Of a DNA stretch of 64,000 nucleotides, positions 1-8,347 are shown in pieces. Numbering within the stretch: the first letter of the stretch is position 1; every line of letters begins with the position of its first letter. Source of the DNA: Microbacterium testaceum (lineage in GTDB: Bacteria; Actinomycetota; Actinomycetes; Actinomycetales; Microbacteriaceae); NCBI RefSeq assembly GCF_001476655.1, contig NZ_LDRT01000007.1:19387-83386 (forward strand), given 5' to 3'. The position numbers were made by a program, and so were the translations under genes. A model generated the notes under the pieces. The model saw nothing but the letters and a program-made list of their open reading frames with translations. It ran no database searches and had not been told where the DNA came from.

Positions 1-1470
1 GTGCACCTCGATGTACTCGCCGCCCGGCAGGCGGACGATGCGACCCGACTCGTAGCCGTGCAGAGCGATCTCGCGGTCCTTCTTCTGCAGCGCGATGCAG
101 ATGCGCTTGGTGACGAAGTAGGCCAGGATCGGCCCGAGGATCAACAGCGCCTGCAGCGCGTGGATGACGCCTTCCATCGTGAGGTGGAAGTGCGTGGCCA
201 TGATGTCCGACGATGCTGCGGCCCACATGACCGCGTAGAACGTCACGCCGGCGGCACCGATCGCGGTGCGGGTCGCCGCATTGCGGGGGCGCTGCGCGAT
301 GTGGTGCTCGCGGGTGTCGCCCGTGATCCACGCCTCGATGAAGGGGTAGACCAGGACGAGGACGATGAACAGGCCCAGGACGCCGACCGGGATGATGATG
401 TTCCACGAGAAGGTGTGATCCCACAGGACGAACTCGAGGTGCGGCGGGATGAGTCGCAGCATGCCGTCGGCGAATCCGATGTACCAGTCGGGCTGGGTAC
501 CGGCGGAGACGGGGGAGGGGTCGTACGGCCCGTAGTTCCAGATCGGGTTGATCGTCACGAGTGCGGCGATCAGAACGATGACGCCGAACGTGATGAAGAA
601 GAACCCGCCCATCTTCGACGCGTACACGGGGAGCATCGGGTAGCCCACGACGTTGCTGTTCGAACGGGCGGGGCCGGCGAACTGCGTGTGCTTGTTGATG
701 ATCATCAGCATGAGGTGCACGGCCAGCAGCGCGACCAGGATGGCCGGCAGCAGAAGAATGTGCAACGTGTACAGGCGACCGACGATCGCGGTACCCGGGA
801 ACTCGCCGCCGAAGAGCAGGAACGAGGTCCAGGTGCCGATGATCGGCAGGCCCTTGATCATGCCGTCGATGATGCGCAGACCGTTGCCGGAGAGCAGGTC
901 GTCGGGGAGGGAGTAGCCGGTGAAGCCCTCGGCCATCGCGAGGATGAAGAGGATGAAACCGACGACCCAGTTGAGCTCACGAGGCTTGCGGAACGCGCCG
1001 GTGAAGAAGACGCGCAGCATGTGCACGCCGATACCGGCGACGAACACCAGCGCCGCCCAGTGGTGGATCTGGCGGACCAGGAGTCCGCCACGCAGGTCGA
1101 ACGAGATGTGCAGCGCGGACTCCATCGCCGCAGACATCGCGATGCCGCGCATCGGCTCGTACGCACCGTTGTAGTGCGTCTCGACCATCGAGGCCTGGAA
1201 GAAGAACGTCAGGAACGTGCCCGACAGCAGGACGACGACGAAGCTCCACAGAGCGATCTCGCCGAGCATGAACGACCAGTGGTCGGGGAAGATCTTGCGA
1301 CCCAGCTCCTTGACGATGCCCGACATGCTCGTGCGCTCATCGAGGTAGTTGGCCGCGGCGCCGACGAAGCGGCCTCCGAGCGGCTTGCCGTCGCGTCCCG
1401 CGGGCTGCGGGCCCGACGAGACGGCCGGTTCGGTCGTGACGTTCTCGGTGGGGTGAGTACCGATGCTCAT
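1..1470 (-). CDS. qcrB: Cytochrome bc1 (bcc) complex cytochrome b subunit QcrB, 3' end cut by window edge
   Basis: The frame reads from an ATG at 1470 to the left edge without a stop, giving 490 codons; the C-terminus (about 50 residues in relatives) lies outside. This is the membrane cytochrome b of the menaquinol:cytochrome c oxidoreductase. Two helices carry the expected haem-ligand histidine pairs: QIHHW with GVHML 14 residues on, and LHILLL with AVHLM 15 residues on. A PDWY motif marks the quinol-oxidation site. The start is chosen because ATG at 1468-1470 overlaps the qcrA stop as ATGA, so translation is probably coupled. It is the last visible gene of ctaE-qcrC-qcrA-qcrB, the usual actinobacterial bcc-aa3 supercomplex order. 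Identification is firm. Confidence 0.96.
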   Translation of the reverse strand, partial: MSIGTHPTENVTTEPAVSSGPQPAGRDGKPLGGRFVGAAANYLDERTSMSGIVKELGRKIFPDHWSFMLGEIALWSFVVVLLSGTFLTFFFQASMVETHYNGAYEPMRGIAMSAAMESALHISFDLRGGLLVRQIHHWAALVFVAGIGVHMLRVFFTGAFRKPRELNWVVGFILFILAMAEGFTGYSLPDDLLSGNGLRIIDGMIKGLPIIGTWTSFLLFGGEFPGTAIVGRLYTLHILLLPAILVALLAVHLMLMIINKHTQFAGPARSNSNVVGYPMLPVYASKMGGFFFITFGVIVLIAALVTINPIWNYGPYDPSPVSAGTQPDWYIGFADGMLRLIPPHLEFVLWDHTFSWNIIIPVGVLGLFIVLVLVYPFIEAWITGDTREHHIAQRPRNAATRTAIGAAGVTFYAVMWAAASSDIMATHFHLTMEGVIHALQALLILGPILAYFVTKRICIALQKKDREIALHGYESGRIVRLPGGEYIEVH

Positions 1471-2525
1471 TTGCGCTCCCAGAAGCTGGGGCCGACGGGC
1501 TCGTGGAAGTCACTCTGCGCGACGAGGTAGCCCTCGGCGTCGACGGTGATGGGGAGCTGCGGCAGGGGACGGGCAGCCGGGCCGAAGATGACGGCCGCAC
1601 CGTTGGCGACGTCGAACTGCGACTGGTGGCAAGGGCACAGGAGGTGGTGGGTCTGCTGCTCGTACAGAGCCACGGGGCATCCGACGTGCGTGCAGACCTT
1701 CGAGTACGCGACGATGCCGTCGTACGTCCAGTCCATGTTGTTGGTCTCGGGGTTCAGCTGCTCGGGCTGCAGACGCATGAGCAGCACGATGGCCTTGGCC
1801 TTCTCTTCGAGGTACCCCTCGTCGTGGCCGAGGCCGGCGAGCTCTTCCGGGATGACGTGGAAGGCGGAGCCGAGAGTGACGTCGGCCGCGCGGATCGGAC
1901 GACCGGACGGGTCGTGCGACAGCCGCGAGCCTTCCTTCCACATGGTGTGGCTCAGCAGCTTCACCGGGTCGGCATCCTGGGGTGCGAGGCCGCGGAACAG
2001 CGTGATACCCGGGATGATCGAGGCGGCGAGGGCAGCGAAGAGCGAGTTGCGGATGATCTCGCGGCGACCGAAGCCCGAGTCCTTGTTCGCCTCGACGAAG
2101 ACGTTGACTGCACCCTCGCGGGTCTCGTCGCGCCCACGGGTCGCGTGGCGGTCCTCGATGTACTCCTTGTCGGACATGACCGACTTGCCCCAGTGAATGG
2201 TGCCGACGCCGATCGCCAGCAGGGCGAATCCGATGCCGAGTCCGATGAAGAGGTTGTTGTACCGGATGTCGATCAGCGCGCCCGACTCGATCGGGAAGAT
2301 CATGTAGGCGATGCTCGCCCAGATGCTCGCGGCGACCGAGAAGTAGAACAGGGTGTAGACCGTGCGGACGGCCCGCTTCATCGCCTGCGGGTCCTGGTCG
2401 GTCATGCGGTGGCGGTGTCCCGGGAGACCCGGGTTCTCCACGGGGTCGGGGACCGCGACCGCGAGCCCGGCGGAAGGCTTCCATGAAGCCCTCTCGTGCT
2501 CGAGCGCGTCTTCCTCGTGTGCCAT
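1467..2525 (-). CDS. qcrA: Rieske iron-sulfur subunit QcrA of the cytochrome bcc complex
   Basis: The 352-residue protein has the long actinobacterial form of the Rieske subunit. A cytoplasmic N-terminus of about 55 residues is followed by three hydrophobic segments (roughly 55-80, 90-115 and 165-185) and a C-terminal Rieske fold. The 2Fe-2S ligands are in CTHVGCP and CPCHQS, so both Cys-His pairs and the disulfide cysteines are present. It passes electrons from menaquinol to the dihaem cytochrome c QcrC. A GAGGAG ribosome binding site lies just before the ATG at 2525. The stop overlaps the qcrB start by four bases (ATGA). A 39-base gap separates it from qcrC upstream, so the genes are one transcript. 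Confidence 0.97.
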   Translation of the reverse strand: MAHEEDALEHERASWKPSAGLAVAVPDPVENPGLPGHRHRMTDQDPQAMKRAVRTVYTLFYFSVAASIWASIAYMIFPIESGALIDIRYNNLFIGLGIGFALLAIGVGTIHWGKSVMSDKEYIEDRHATRGRDETREGAVNVFVEANKDSGFGRREIIRNSLFAALAASIIPGITLFRGLAPQDADPVKLLSHTMWKEGSRLSHDPSGRPIRAADVTLGSAFHVIPEELAGLGHDEGYLEEKAKAIVLLMRLQPEQLNPETNNMDWTYDGIVAYSKVCTHVGCPVALYEQQTHHLLCPCHQSQFDVANGAAVIFGPAARPLPQLPITVDAEGYLVAQSDFHEPVGPSFWERK

Positions 2526-2564
2526 GGTGCTCCTCGTGCGTTTACGTAATGTCGATGACGACGG

Positions 2565-3374
2565 TCAGTTGGACTTCGCCGTGATCCACACGGTGAGCGC
2601 GATGAGCGCTCCGATTCCGAAGATCCAGATGAACAGACCCTCAGAGACCGGTCCGAGCGAACCGAGCGAGAACCCGCCGGGGGACTCGGACTTCTGCAGG
2701 AACATCAGGTACGAGATGACGTCGCGCTTGTCTTCGGGGGTGAGGTTCATGTCGTTGAAGACCGGCATGTTCTGGGGACCGGTGACCATGGCCGCGTACA
2801 TGTTGACGGGCGTCACGGTGTGCAGATCCGGGGCCCACTTGCCCTCGGTGAGCGCACCGCCGGCACCGGCCACGTTGTGGCACATCGCGCAGTTGATGCG
2901 GAACAGCTCGGCGCCGTGGGAGAGATCGCCTTCGCCGTCGGTGATCTCGGCGCTCGGGTAGGTCGGGCCGGGGGCCGCCGACTGCACGAACGCGGCGATC
3001 GCGTTGATCTGCTCCTCGGTGAACTGCGGCGGCTTGACCGGTGCCTGGGGGCCCTGGGCCTGCAGCGGCATACGACCGGTCGACACCTGGAAGTGGACCG
3101 ACAGCTCGCCGACGCCGAAGAGCGACGGACCCTGCTGGCTGCCCTCGAGGTCGAGGCCGTGGCAGGTCGCGCAGTTCGCCTGGAAGAGCTTCTTGCCCTC
3201 TTCGACCGCGGTCGCGGACGAGGCGTTGCTCGTCGGGGTGTCCGTCGCGGCCATGGCCGCGGAGGCGCCCGCGTAGACACCGCCGGTCAGCAGGAGGCCG
3301 ATGCCGATCAGCGCGGCGGCGGCCAGGGGACTGCGGCGCCCGGAGGCGCGGCGCGGCTTCTTCTCTCGTGCCAT
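2565..3374 (-). CDS. qcrC: Dihaem cytochrome c subunit QcrC
   Basis: The 269-residue protein has two c-type haem sites, CATCHG (about residue 69) and CAMCHN (about residue 168), in two tandem cytochrome c domains. This matches actinobacterial QcrC, which replaces soluble cytochrome c and hands electrons directly to the aa3 oxidase. A lysine/arginine-rich start followed by a hydrophobic stretch (about 17-40) is an N-terminal membrane anchor, and a second helix near 240-262 anchors the C-terminus, so the haem domains face outside. It lies 16 bases after the ctaE stop and ahead of qcrA, in the usual bcc-aa3 order. Confidence 0.97.
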   Translation of the reverse strand: MAREKKPRRASGRRSPLAAAALIGIGLLLTGGVYAGASAAMAATDTPTSNASSATAVEEGKKLFQANCATCHGLDLEGSQQGPSLFGVGELSVHFQVSTGRMPLQAQGPQAPVKPPQFTEEQINAIAAFVQSAAPGPTYPSAEITDGEGDLSHGAELFRINCAMCHNVAGAGGALTEGKWAPDLHTVTPVNMYAAMVTGPQNMPVFNDMNLTPEDKRDVISYLMFLQKSESPGGFSLGSLGPVSEGLFIWIFGIGALIALTVWITAKSN

Positions 3375-3390
3375 GTCAGGTACAGCTCTC

Positions 3391-4023
3391 TTACTTCAGG
3401 AAGTAGATGACGAAGAACAGGGCGATCCAGACGACGTCGACGAAGTGCCAGTAGTACGACACGACGATCGAGGTGGTCATCTCTTTGCGTCCGAAGTTCT
3501 TCACGGCGTAAGCGCGGCCGATCACGAGGAGGAAGGCGATGAGCCCGCCTGTCACGTGCAGGGCGTGGAAGCCGGTGGTCAGGTAGAAGGCCGAGGCGTA
3601 GGGGTTGGCGCTGATGGGCATGCCTTCGGCCACGAGCGTCGCGTACTCCCACACCTGGCCCGACACGAAGACGGCTCCGAGGATGAACGTGAGATAGAAC
3701 CACTCCACCATGCCCCACTGGACGAAGCGGAACGACTTGCCGGTGCGGTACGGCTGGTACCGCTCGGCAGCGAACACGCCCATCTGGCACGTGACCGACG
3801 ACAGCACGAGGATGATCGTGTTGACGGTCGCGAAGGGGACGTTGAGCAGCTCGGTCTCCTGCGCCCAGAGGGACGCGGAAGTGCTGCGCAGAGTGAAGTA
3901 GATGGCGAAGAGGCCGGCGAAGAACATGACCTCGCTGCCCAGCCACACGATGGTGCCCACGGCGACCGGGTCGGGCCGCTTCACGGCACGCACGGCCTGG
4001 GAATACGTCGCTGAGGTCGTCAC
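3391..4023 (-). CDS. ctaE: Cytochrome c oxidase subunit III (aa3 type)
   Basis: The protein has the [20 protein letters not shown] stretch and the [10 protein letters not shown] motif of subunit III, with five or more hydrophobic segments. It is a structural subunit of the aa3 terminal oxidase and works with the bcc complex encoded downstream. Three starts are open: an upstream ATG at 4083, ATG at 4026 and GTG at 4023. I choose GTG because a CATAAT -10 hexamer lies at 4030-4035 on this strand, exactly six bases before it. That is the spacing seen before many other genes here and implies a leaderless mRNA. The resulting N-terminus (M-TTSATYSQ) also looks like relatives. The ATG three bases earlier cannot be excluded. 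Confidence 0.93.
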   Translation of the reverse strand: MTTSATYSQAVRAVKRPDPVAVGTIVWLGSEVMFFAGLFAIYFTLRSTSASLWAQETELLNVPFATVNTIILVLSSVTCQMGVFAAERYQPYRTGKSFRFVQWGMVEWFYLTFILGAVFVSGQVWEYATLVAEGMPISANPYASAFYLTTGFHALHVTGGLIAFLLVIGRAYAVKNFGRKEMTTSIVVSYYWHFVDVVWIALFFVIYFLK

Positions 4024-4091
4024 CATCCCATTATGCGCGATCCGACGGGTCGATATTCCCATCTGGAGCTGGAGATATTCCACGCTCGAGA

Positions 4092-4107
4092 CTTAGGGAA
4101 ACCTAAG
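4092..4107. repeat. Short perfect inverted repeat between ctaE and trpD
   Basis: CTTAGG, a GAAA loop and CCTAAG form a perfect 6-bp stem-loop in the 172-base gap between divergent ctaE and trpD. It lies about 57 bases upstream of the ctaE -10 hexamer. It could be an operator or a small hairpin. The half-sites resemble DtxR/IdeR half-sites, but the spacing is too short for that family, so no regulator is assigned. Confidence 0.45.
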
Positions 4108-4195
4108 AATCAACGGGGAATCCCCGGTACGGCGTGACTTTCACGGCGTCGGTACCGGCGCTGAGCGGGCGGGAGGGGTGTGGAAGGATCGTGTC

Positions 4196-5257
4196 ATGGC
4201 GGAACGCGTGACCTGGCCCGATGTGCTCACCTCCCTCCTGGAAGGACGAGACCTCAGCGTGTCGGAATCGACGTGGGCGATGAGACGGGTCATGGCGGGT
4301 GAGGCGACGCCCTCGCAGCTCGCCGGATTCCTCGTCGCGTTGCGCGCCAAGGGCGAGACGGTGGAAGAGATCGTCGGGTTCCGCGACGCGATCCTCGAGG
4401 CCGCCGTTCCCCTGCCGGTGCGCGCCGAGGTCCTCGACATCGTCGGCACCGGCGGCGATCGCTATGGCACCGTCAACGTCTCGACGATGGCCGCCGTGGT
4501 GGCGGCGGCATCCGGAGTCCCCGTCGTCAAGCACGGCAACCGCGCGGCGAGTTCGGCATCCGGATCCTCGGATGTGCTGTCATCGCTCGGGATCGCCCTC
4601 ACTCTCGACCCGGAGCACGTCGCCGAGACCCTCGAGCGCACCGGGATCACCTTCGCGTTCGCTGCGGCCTTCCACCCCGGCTTCCGTCACGCGGGGCCGA
4701 CGCGCTCCGAGCTGGGCGTGCCGACCGTCTTCAACTTCCTCGGGCCGTTGTGCAATCCCGCCCGGGCGGAGGCGAACGCTGTCGGGGTCGCTCACCTGGA
4801 CCGTGTCCCGCTCATCACGGGTGTCTTCCGCACCCGCGGGGCCACGGCGCTGGTGTTCCGCGGCGACGACGGCCTGGACGAACTCACGACGACGGGGCAC
4901 AGCCGCCTGTGGGAAATCAGTCGCGGTGACGTCCACGAGCACGATCTGGACCCGCGGGATCTCGGCATCCCTCTCGTGGAGATCGACGCTCTGCTCGGCG
5001 GAACCCCCGATCACAACGCCGAGGTCGTCCGGCGCACGCTCGCGGGTGAGACGGGGCCGGTGCGCGACATCGTCCTGCTGAATGCCGCCGCGGGACTCGT
5101 GTCGTACCGCTTGTTCCAGGATGCCGCCGAGGTGCAGCGCCCGATCCTCGAGCGCCTCTCCGAAGCGATGGCCGATGCCGCCGCCGCGGTGGACGACGGT
5201 CGGGCATCCGCGAAGCTCGACGCGTGGATCTCGACCACTCGGGAGCTCGCGGAGTAA
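4196..5257 (+). CDS. trpD: Anthranilate phosphoribosyltransferase
   Basis: TrpD transfers the phosphoribosyl group of PRPP to anthranilate, the second committed step of tryptophan synthesis. The PRPP/Mg site DIVGTGGD is near residue 82, followed by TVNVSTM and the KHGNRAASSASGSSD anthranilate/PRPP loop; GPLCNPARA is further on. From the ATG at 4196 the protein is 353 residues, normal for the family. That start has GGAAGG eight bases upstream; a GTG 18 bases earlier has poorly spaced signals. It stands alone, divergent from the cytochrome genes, without other trp genes nearby, as is common in Microbacteriaceae. A PHP-domain gene follows after three bases and is probably co-transcribed. Confidence 0.96.
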   Translation: MAERVTWPDVLTSLLEGRDLSVSESTWAMRRVMAGEATPSQLAGFLVALRAKGETVEEIVGFRDAILEAAVPLPVRAEVLDIVGTGGDRYGTVNVSTMAAVVAAASGVPVVKHGNRAASSASGSSDVLSSLGIALTLDPEHVAETLERTGITFAFAAAFHPGFRHAGPTRSELGVPTVFNFLGPLCNPARAEANAVGVAHLDRVPLITGVFRTRGATALVFRGDDGLDELTTTGHSRLWEISRGDVHEHDLDPRDLGIPLVEIDALLGGTPDHNAEVVRRTLAGETGPVRDIVLLNAAAGLVSYRLFQDAAEVQRPILERLSEAMADAAAAVDDGRASAKLDAWISTTRELAE

Positions 5258-5260
5258 CCC

Positions 5261-6253
5261 ATGCGACCGCTGGACGCCCTGAACGAGATCGCGTACCTGC
5301 TCGAGCGCGAGCGGGCGTCCCGGTACAAGTCGAAGGCGTTCCGCACGGCAGCGGCCGCGATCGACGGCCTCAGTGAGGCGGAGCTCCGCGATCCCGGACT
5401 CCGTCGGCGTTCCGGCATCGGCGAGTCGACCTTCGCGGTGATCCAGCAGGCACTGGCCGGTGGGGTGCCCGAGCGGCTTGCCGCGCTCCGCGAGACGAAG
5501 GGTGCCGTCGGCGGGGAGGCCCTGCGCGCCACCCTGCGGGGAGACCTGCACAGCCACAGCGAATGGTCGGACGGGGTGACGCCGATCGAAGCGATGGTCG
5601 AGGCGGGGTGCGCTCTGGGCCACGAGTACCTCGCTGTGACGGACCATTCCCCTCGCCTCACCGTGGCGAACGGGTTGTCACCCGAGCGGCTGCGCGCCCA
5701 GCTCGAGGTCGTCCGCGGCCTGAGCGGCGGGGGCTTCACCCTGCTGTCGGGGATCGAGGTCGACATCCTCGACGACGGTGAGCTGGACCAGGAAGATGCG
5801 CTCCTGCGAGAGCTCGATGTGGTCGTGGCATCCGCTCATTCGAAGCTCCGTATGGACCGGGCGCCGATGACGCGGCGACTCGTCGCGGCGGCGAGCGATC
5901 CGCGCGTGGACGTCCTCGGGCACGTCACGGGGCGGCTCGTCGAGGGGGCGCGGGGAACACGCCCTCCCTCGGAGTTCGACGCGCGAGCGGTCTTCGCCGC
6001 GTGTGCGGCGTCGGGGGTGGCGGTCGAGATCAACTCGCGTCCCGAACGGCAGGACCCTCCCGATGAGCTGATCGCGATCGCGCTCTCCGAGGGGTGCCTG
6101 TTCTCGATCGACTCGGACGCGCACGCGCCCGGCCAGCTGTCGCTGCTCGACTACGGAGCGGCGCGCGCCGAGGCGGCCGGGGTTCCCCACGATCGCGTCG
6201 TGACGACGTGGCCGCTGGGGCGGCTGCGGGAGTGGCTCGAACGGGAGCGGTGA
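5261..6253 (+). CDS. PHP-domain metallohydrolase with N-terminal helix-hairpin-helix
   Basis: The 330-residue protein has an N-terminal helical region with an HhH-like RSGIGESTFAVIQQAL (about 50-65) and a C-terminal PHP domain. The PHP metal-binding motif DLHSHSEWSDG begins near residue 95. VTDHSP, GIEVDI, ASAHS, LGHVTG and SIDSDAHAP follow in family order. The layout looks like the C-terminal half of bacterial PolX without the polymerase domain, so a phosphoesterase or nuclease acting on nucleic acid ends is plausible. Histidinol-phosphatase activity is less likely because that family lacks the HhH part. The start follows the trpD stop by three bases, so the two share a transcript, but no link with tryptophan synthesis is evident. 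Confidence 0.85.
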   Translation: MRPLDALNEIAYLLERERASRYKSKAFRTAAAAIDGLSEAELRDPGLRRRSGIGESTFAVIQQALAGGVPERLAALRETKGAVGGEALRATLRGDLHSHSEWSDGVTPIEAMVEAGCALGHEYLAVTDHSPRLTVANGLSPERLRAQLEVVRGLSGGGFTLLSGIEVDILDDGELDQEDALLRELDVVVASAHSKLRMDRAPMTRRLVAAASDPRVDVLGHVTGRLVEGARGTRPPSEFDARAVFAACAASGVAVEINSRPERQDPPDELIAIALSEGCLFSIDSDAHAPGQLSLLDYGAARAEAAGVPHDRVVTTWPLGRLREWLERER

Positions 6254-6272
6254 TCCGCGGGAGGTCGTACGG

Positions 6273-7202
6273 TCAGCGGGGCAGGACGGCCAGGGCGCGG
6301 CTCATCGACGAGCCGAGGTTCCAGCGTTCGGCGAGGGCTTCCGCGGCGGCGCGGCGGTCGTCGCCCAGCGGCCGTAACACGTCGTCGGGCGCGTCCATGT
6401 CGAGATTGCGCACGACCCGTACGACGGTGGGCGCGACGGCGAGGTAATCGGTGGCCGCGAGGATCTTCGCGCGTTGAGCGGGCGTGCCGCCGGTGCCGCT
6501 CTCGGCTGCGGCGAGGATGCCGTCGAGGTCGCCGTGTGCGGTGAGCAGGGCCGTGGCCGACTTCTCGCCGATGCCGGCGACGCCGGGCAGGCCGTCCGAG
6601 GGATCACCGCGCAACACCGCGAAGTCGGCGTACTGCGCCGCGTGGATGCCGTACTTCGACATGACCGCCGCGTCGTCGACTAGTTCGAGGTTGCTCATTC
6701 CGCGTGCGGTGTACACGATGCGGACTTCGCGCTCGTCGTCGATCAGCTGGAAGAGATCGCGGTCGCCGGTGACGACGTCGACGGGGACGTCCGCGGTGGT
6801 CGCCAGGGTGCCGATCACGTCGTCGGCTTCGTGGTCGGCGGCTCCGACGACGGGGATCCCGAGGACGGCGAGCGCGTCGCGGATGAGGGGGATCTGGGCC
6901 AGGAGGGCCTCAGGGGTCTCTTCGCGGTCGGGTCCGGTCGCGACCGCCTCGACGACGCGGTGCGCCTTGTAGGTGGGGATCAGATCGACGCGCCACGCCG
7001 GGCGCCAGTCGTCGTCCCAGCACGCCACCACACGGGTGGGACGGTACGTCGTGACGAGCTTCGCGACCATGTCGAGCAGGCCCCGCACGGCGTTGACGGA
7101 GGTGCCGTCGGCAGCGCGGACTTTGTCGGGTACTCCGTAGAACGCGCGGAAGTAGAGGGACGCGGTGTCGAGGAGCATGAGCTTGTCGGGCGGGGATGCC
7201 AT
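6273..7202 (-). CDS. Stand-alone 5'-3' exonuclease (FEN / PolI N-terminal family)
   Basis: The 309-residue protein is a flap-endonuclease-type nuclease. LMLLDTASLYFRAFYG is the first metal site, DHEADDVIG and VTGDRDLFQL supply further acidic ligands, and GDPSDGLPGVAGIGEKSA is the H3TH DNA-binding turn. Actinobacteria often carry such a gene in addition to polA, and it probably processes flaps and RNA primers. The ATG at 7202 is chosen because the family N-terminus begins a few residues before the first metal site. Its first codons have a close relative at 8290-8330, where they begin a fusion pseudogene, so this gene or a paralogue has been involved in a local rearrangement. It converges on the PHP gene with a 19-base gap. 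Confidence 0.92.
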   Translation of the reverse strand: MASPPDKLMLLDTASLYFRAFYGVPDKVRAADGTSVNAVRGLLDMVAKLVTTYRPTRVVACWDDDWRPAWRVDLIPTYKAHRVVEAVATGPDREETPEALLAQIPLIRDALAVLGIPVVGAADHEADDVIGTLATTADVPVDVVTGDRDLFQLIDDEREVRIVYTARGMSNLELVDDAAVMSKYGIHAAQYADFAVLRGDPSDGLPGVAGIGEKSATALLTAHGDLDGILAAAESGTGGTPAQRAKILAATDYLAVAPTVVRVVRNLDMDAPDDVLRPLGDDRRAAAEALAERWNLGSSMSRALAVLPR

Positions 7203-7537
7203 GTGCCCAGGGTAACCACGCGGTCGCTCGGTGGCGTCCGCTTCCTCGCTCCTCGCCCGTCATTCTCCGTCGTCGTGTCGCTGTCGGCTCCGTGGGTCGC
7301 TTTCGTGCTCGACGAGGTCCTCCGCAGAGGGCTTTAGGGGGGGCGAATGAGGGAGGCCGGGAGTGGATGGTTGAGGATCGTCTCCCGGAGTGGCGTGCGG
7401 GTGAAATCGCAGAGCTCGCGGGTCTTCGGGTCGAACGGCGACGTCATCCGCAGCGTGACGAGGCCTGCCGTGCATCATCCGCCAAGAATGCGCCGCGGGC
7501 ACGCTCCTCCTCTCGGGACGGTGCGGGACCGTGATGC
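7203..7537. other. 335-base stretch without a supported gene
   Basis: This gap lies between the divergent exonuclease and phosphoribosyltransferase genes. Open frames exist on both strands, but none has a ribosome binding site, a recognisable motif or normal codon use. It must hold the promoters of both genes, though I find no convincing hexamers. It borders a region with signs of rearrangement, so decayed coding sequence is possible. Confidence 0.4.
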
Positions 7538-8083
7538 ATGCCAGAAATACGAGACGCGTTGCGGGCCCGCTTTCGGTGGATCGGTGACAGGACTGCCCCG
7601 GACTACCGCGCGGATGTCACCGGCTGGTGGCGTGATGCGCATATCGTCGACCAGATTGGCCCGTCCCTCGCGACGTTGTTCGAGGGCGAATCGCCGAACG
7701 TCGTGATGGGCACGCAGTCACGCGGGAGCCTGCTTGGCATCCTGGTGGCCCTGAGCTTGGGGGTTGGGTTCGCCGAGGTCCGCAAGAACCATGGGCGCTC
7801 CGCCGACAGTGACGCGTGGTGGGAGGTCGTGACGGCACCCGATTTCCGAGACGAACACCTGAGCCTGGGACTCCGGCGGTCGCTTCTTCGAGCGGGCGAC
7901 CGGGTGCTCTTCGTCGATGACTGGATTGCCACCGGAGCGCAGGCTGACGCCTGCAGGGCACTGGTCGAGATGAGTGGCGCACGCTGGATCGGTGCCGCCG
8001 TCGTCGTCGATGGTCTGACTCGCCCGGATCTTCGTCGTTCGCTCCGGGTGAAGTCTTTGCTCCACATCCGGGACCTCGGTTGA
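7538..8083 (+). CDS. Orphan phosphoribosyltransferase-domain protein
   Basis: The 181-residue protein ends in a type I phosphoribosyltransferase fold. RVLFVDDWIATGAQA (about residues 124-138) matches the PRPP-binding loop of the apt/pyrE family (VxxVDDxxxTGxT), although the last Thr is replaced. A QSRGSLLGILVALSLG segment (about 60-75) matches the loop that binds pyrophosphate in adenine phosphoribosyltransferases. The substrate cannot be told. GC and codon use look slightly lower than in neighbours (for example ATA at codon 4 and TTG codons), and it sits alone between an exonuclease and a broken gene, which hints at horizontal acquisition. The ATG at 7538 has no strong ribosome binding site, so the start is uncertain. 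Confidence 0.7.
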   Translation: MPEIRDALRARFRWIGDRTAPDYRADVTGWWRDAHIVDQIGPSLATLFEGESPNVVMGTQSRGSLLGILVALSLGVGFAEVRKNHGRSADSDAWWEVVTAPDFRDEHLSLGLRRSLLRAGDRVLFVDDWIATGAQADACRALVEMSGARWIGAAVVVDGLTRPDLRRSLRVKSLLHIRDLG

Positions 8084-8108
8084 GGTCGGCCCGTTCAGCG
8101 AATCCGCT

Positions 8109-8330
8109 TCAGCCGCCGGTCGTCGTCCAGGTGATCGAGTCGCCGGAGGAGAGTCCCACCTCGAGGCTGCCCTTGTCGGAGCCGGCGAACGGTGTGTTCT
8201 GGACGCGGTACATGACCGTCTCTCCGGGCGCGATGGGCTCCGAGATGCCCTAGCGGCTGGGGTAGGCGCCCGCGACGGACAGGTCGTACGCGGTGTCGAG
8301 GAGCATGAGGCGGTCGGTCACGGCGTTCAT
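8109..8330 (-). pseudogene. Fusion pseudogene: exonuclease 5' end joined to the tail of a paralogue of the next gene
   Basis: Read from ATG at 8330, the frame begins MNAVTDRLMLLDTA, which matches the start of the 5'-3' exonuclease at 7202 (PDKLMLLDTA). At about 8290 it switches in frame to YDLSVAGAYPSR. From there to the stop at 8109 it aligns residue by residue with the last 60 or so residues of the membrane protein at 8348-9316, ending ITWTTTGG against ITWTSTGG. A TAG at 8251-8253 replaces the tyrosine codon of the intact copy, so the frame is broken. At DNA level about 20 bases at 8290-8310 are identical to the exonuclease start region. It is best explained as a remnant of a deletion that joined two genes. 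Confidence 0.8.
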
Positions 8331-8347
8331 CCTGGCACGGGGGCGGG

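Noticed and set aside
1..1530. 509-codon open frame on the plus strand opposite qcrB
   Set aside because: It lies antisense to a clear cytochrome b gene, has a biased Arg/Asp/Glu composition typical of antisense frames in GC-rich DNA, and matches no family.
4092..4107. IdeR/DtxR iron box
   Set aside because: The half-sites are similar but separated by four bases, not the nine or so of a true 19-bp box.
7260..7502. 80-codon minus-strand frame between the exonuclease and phosphoribosyltransferase genes
   Set aside because: It has no ribosome binding site, a low-complexity Pro/His/Arg composition and no recognisable motif.
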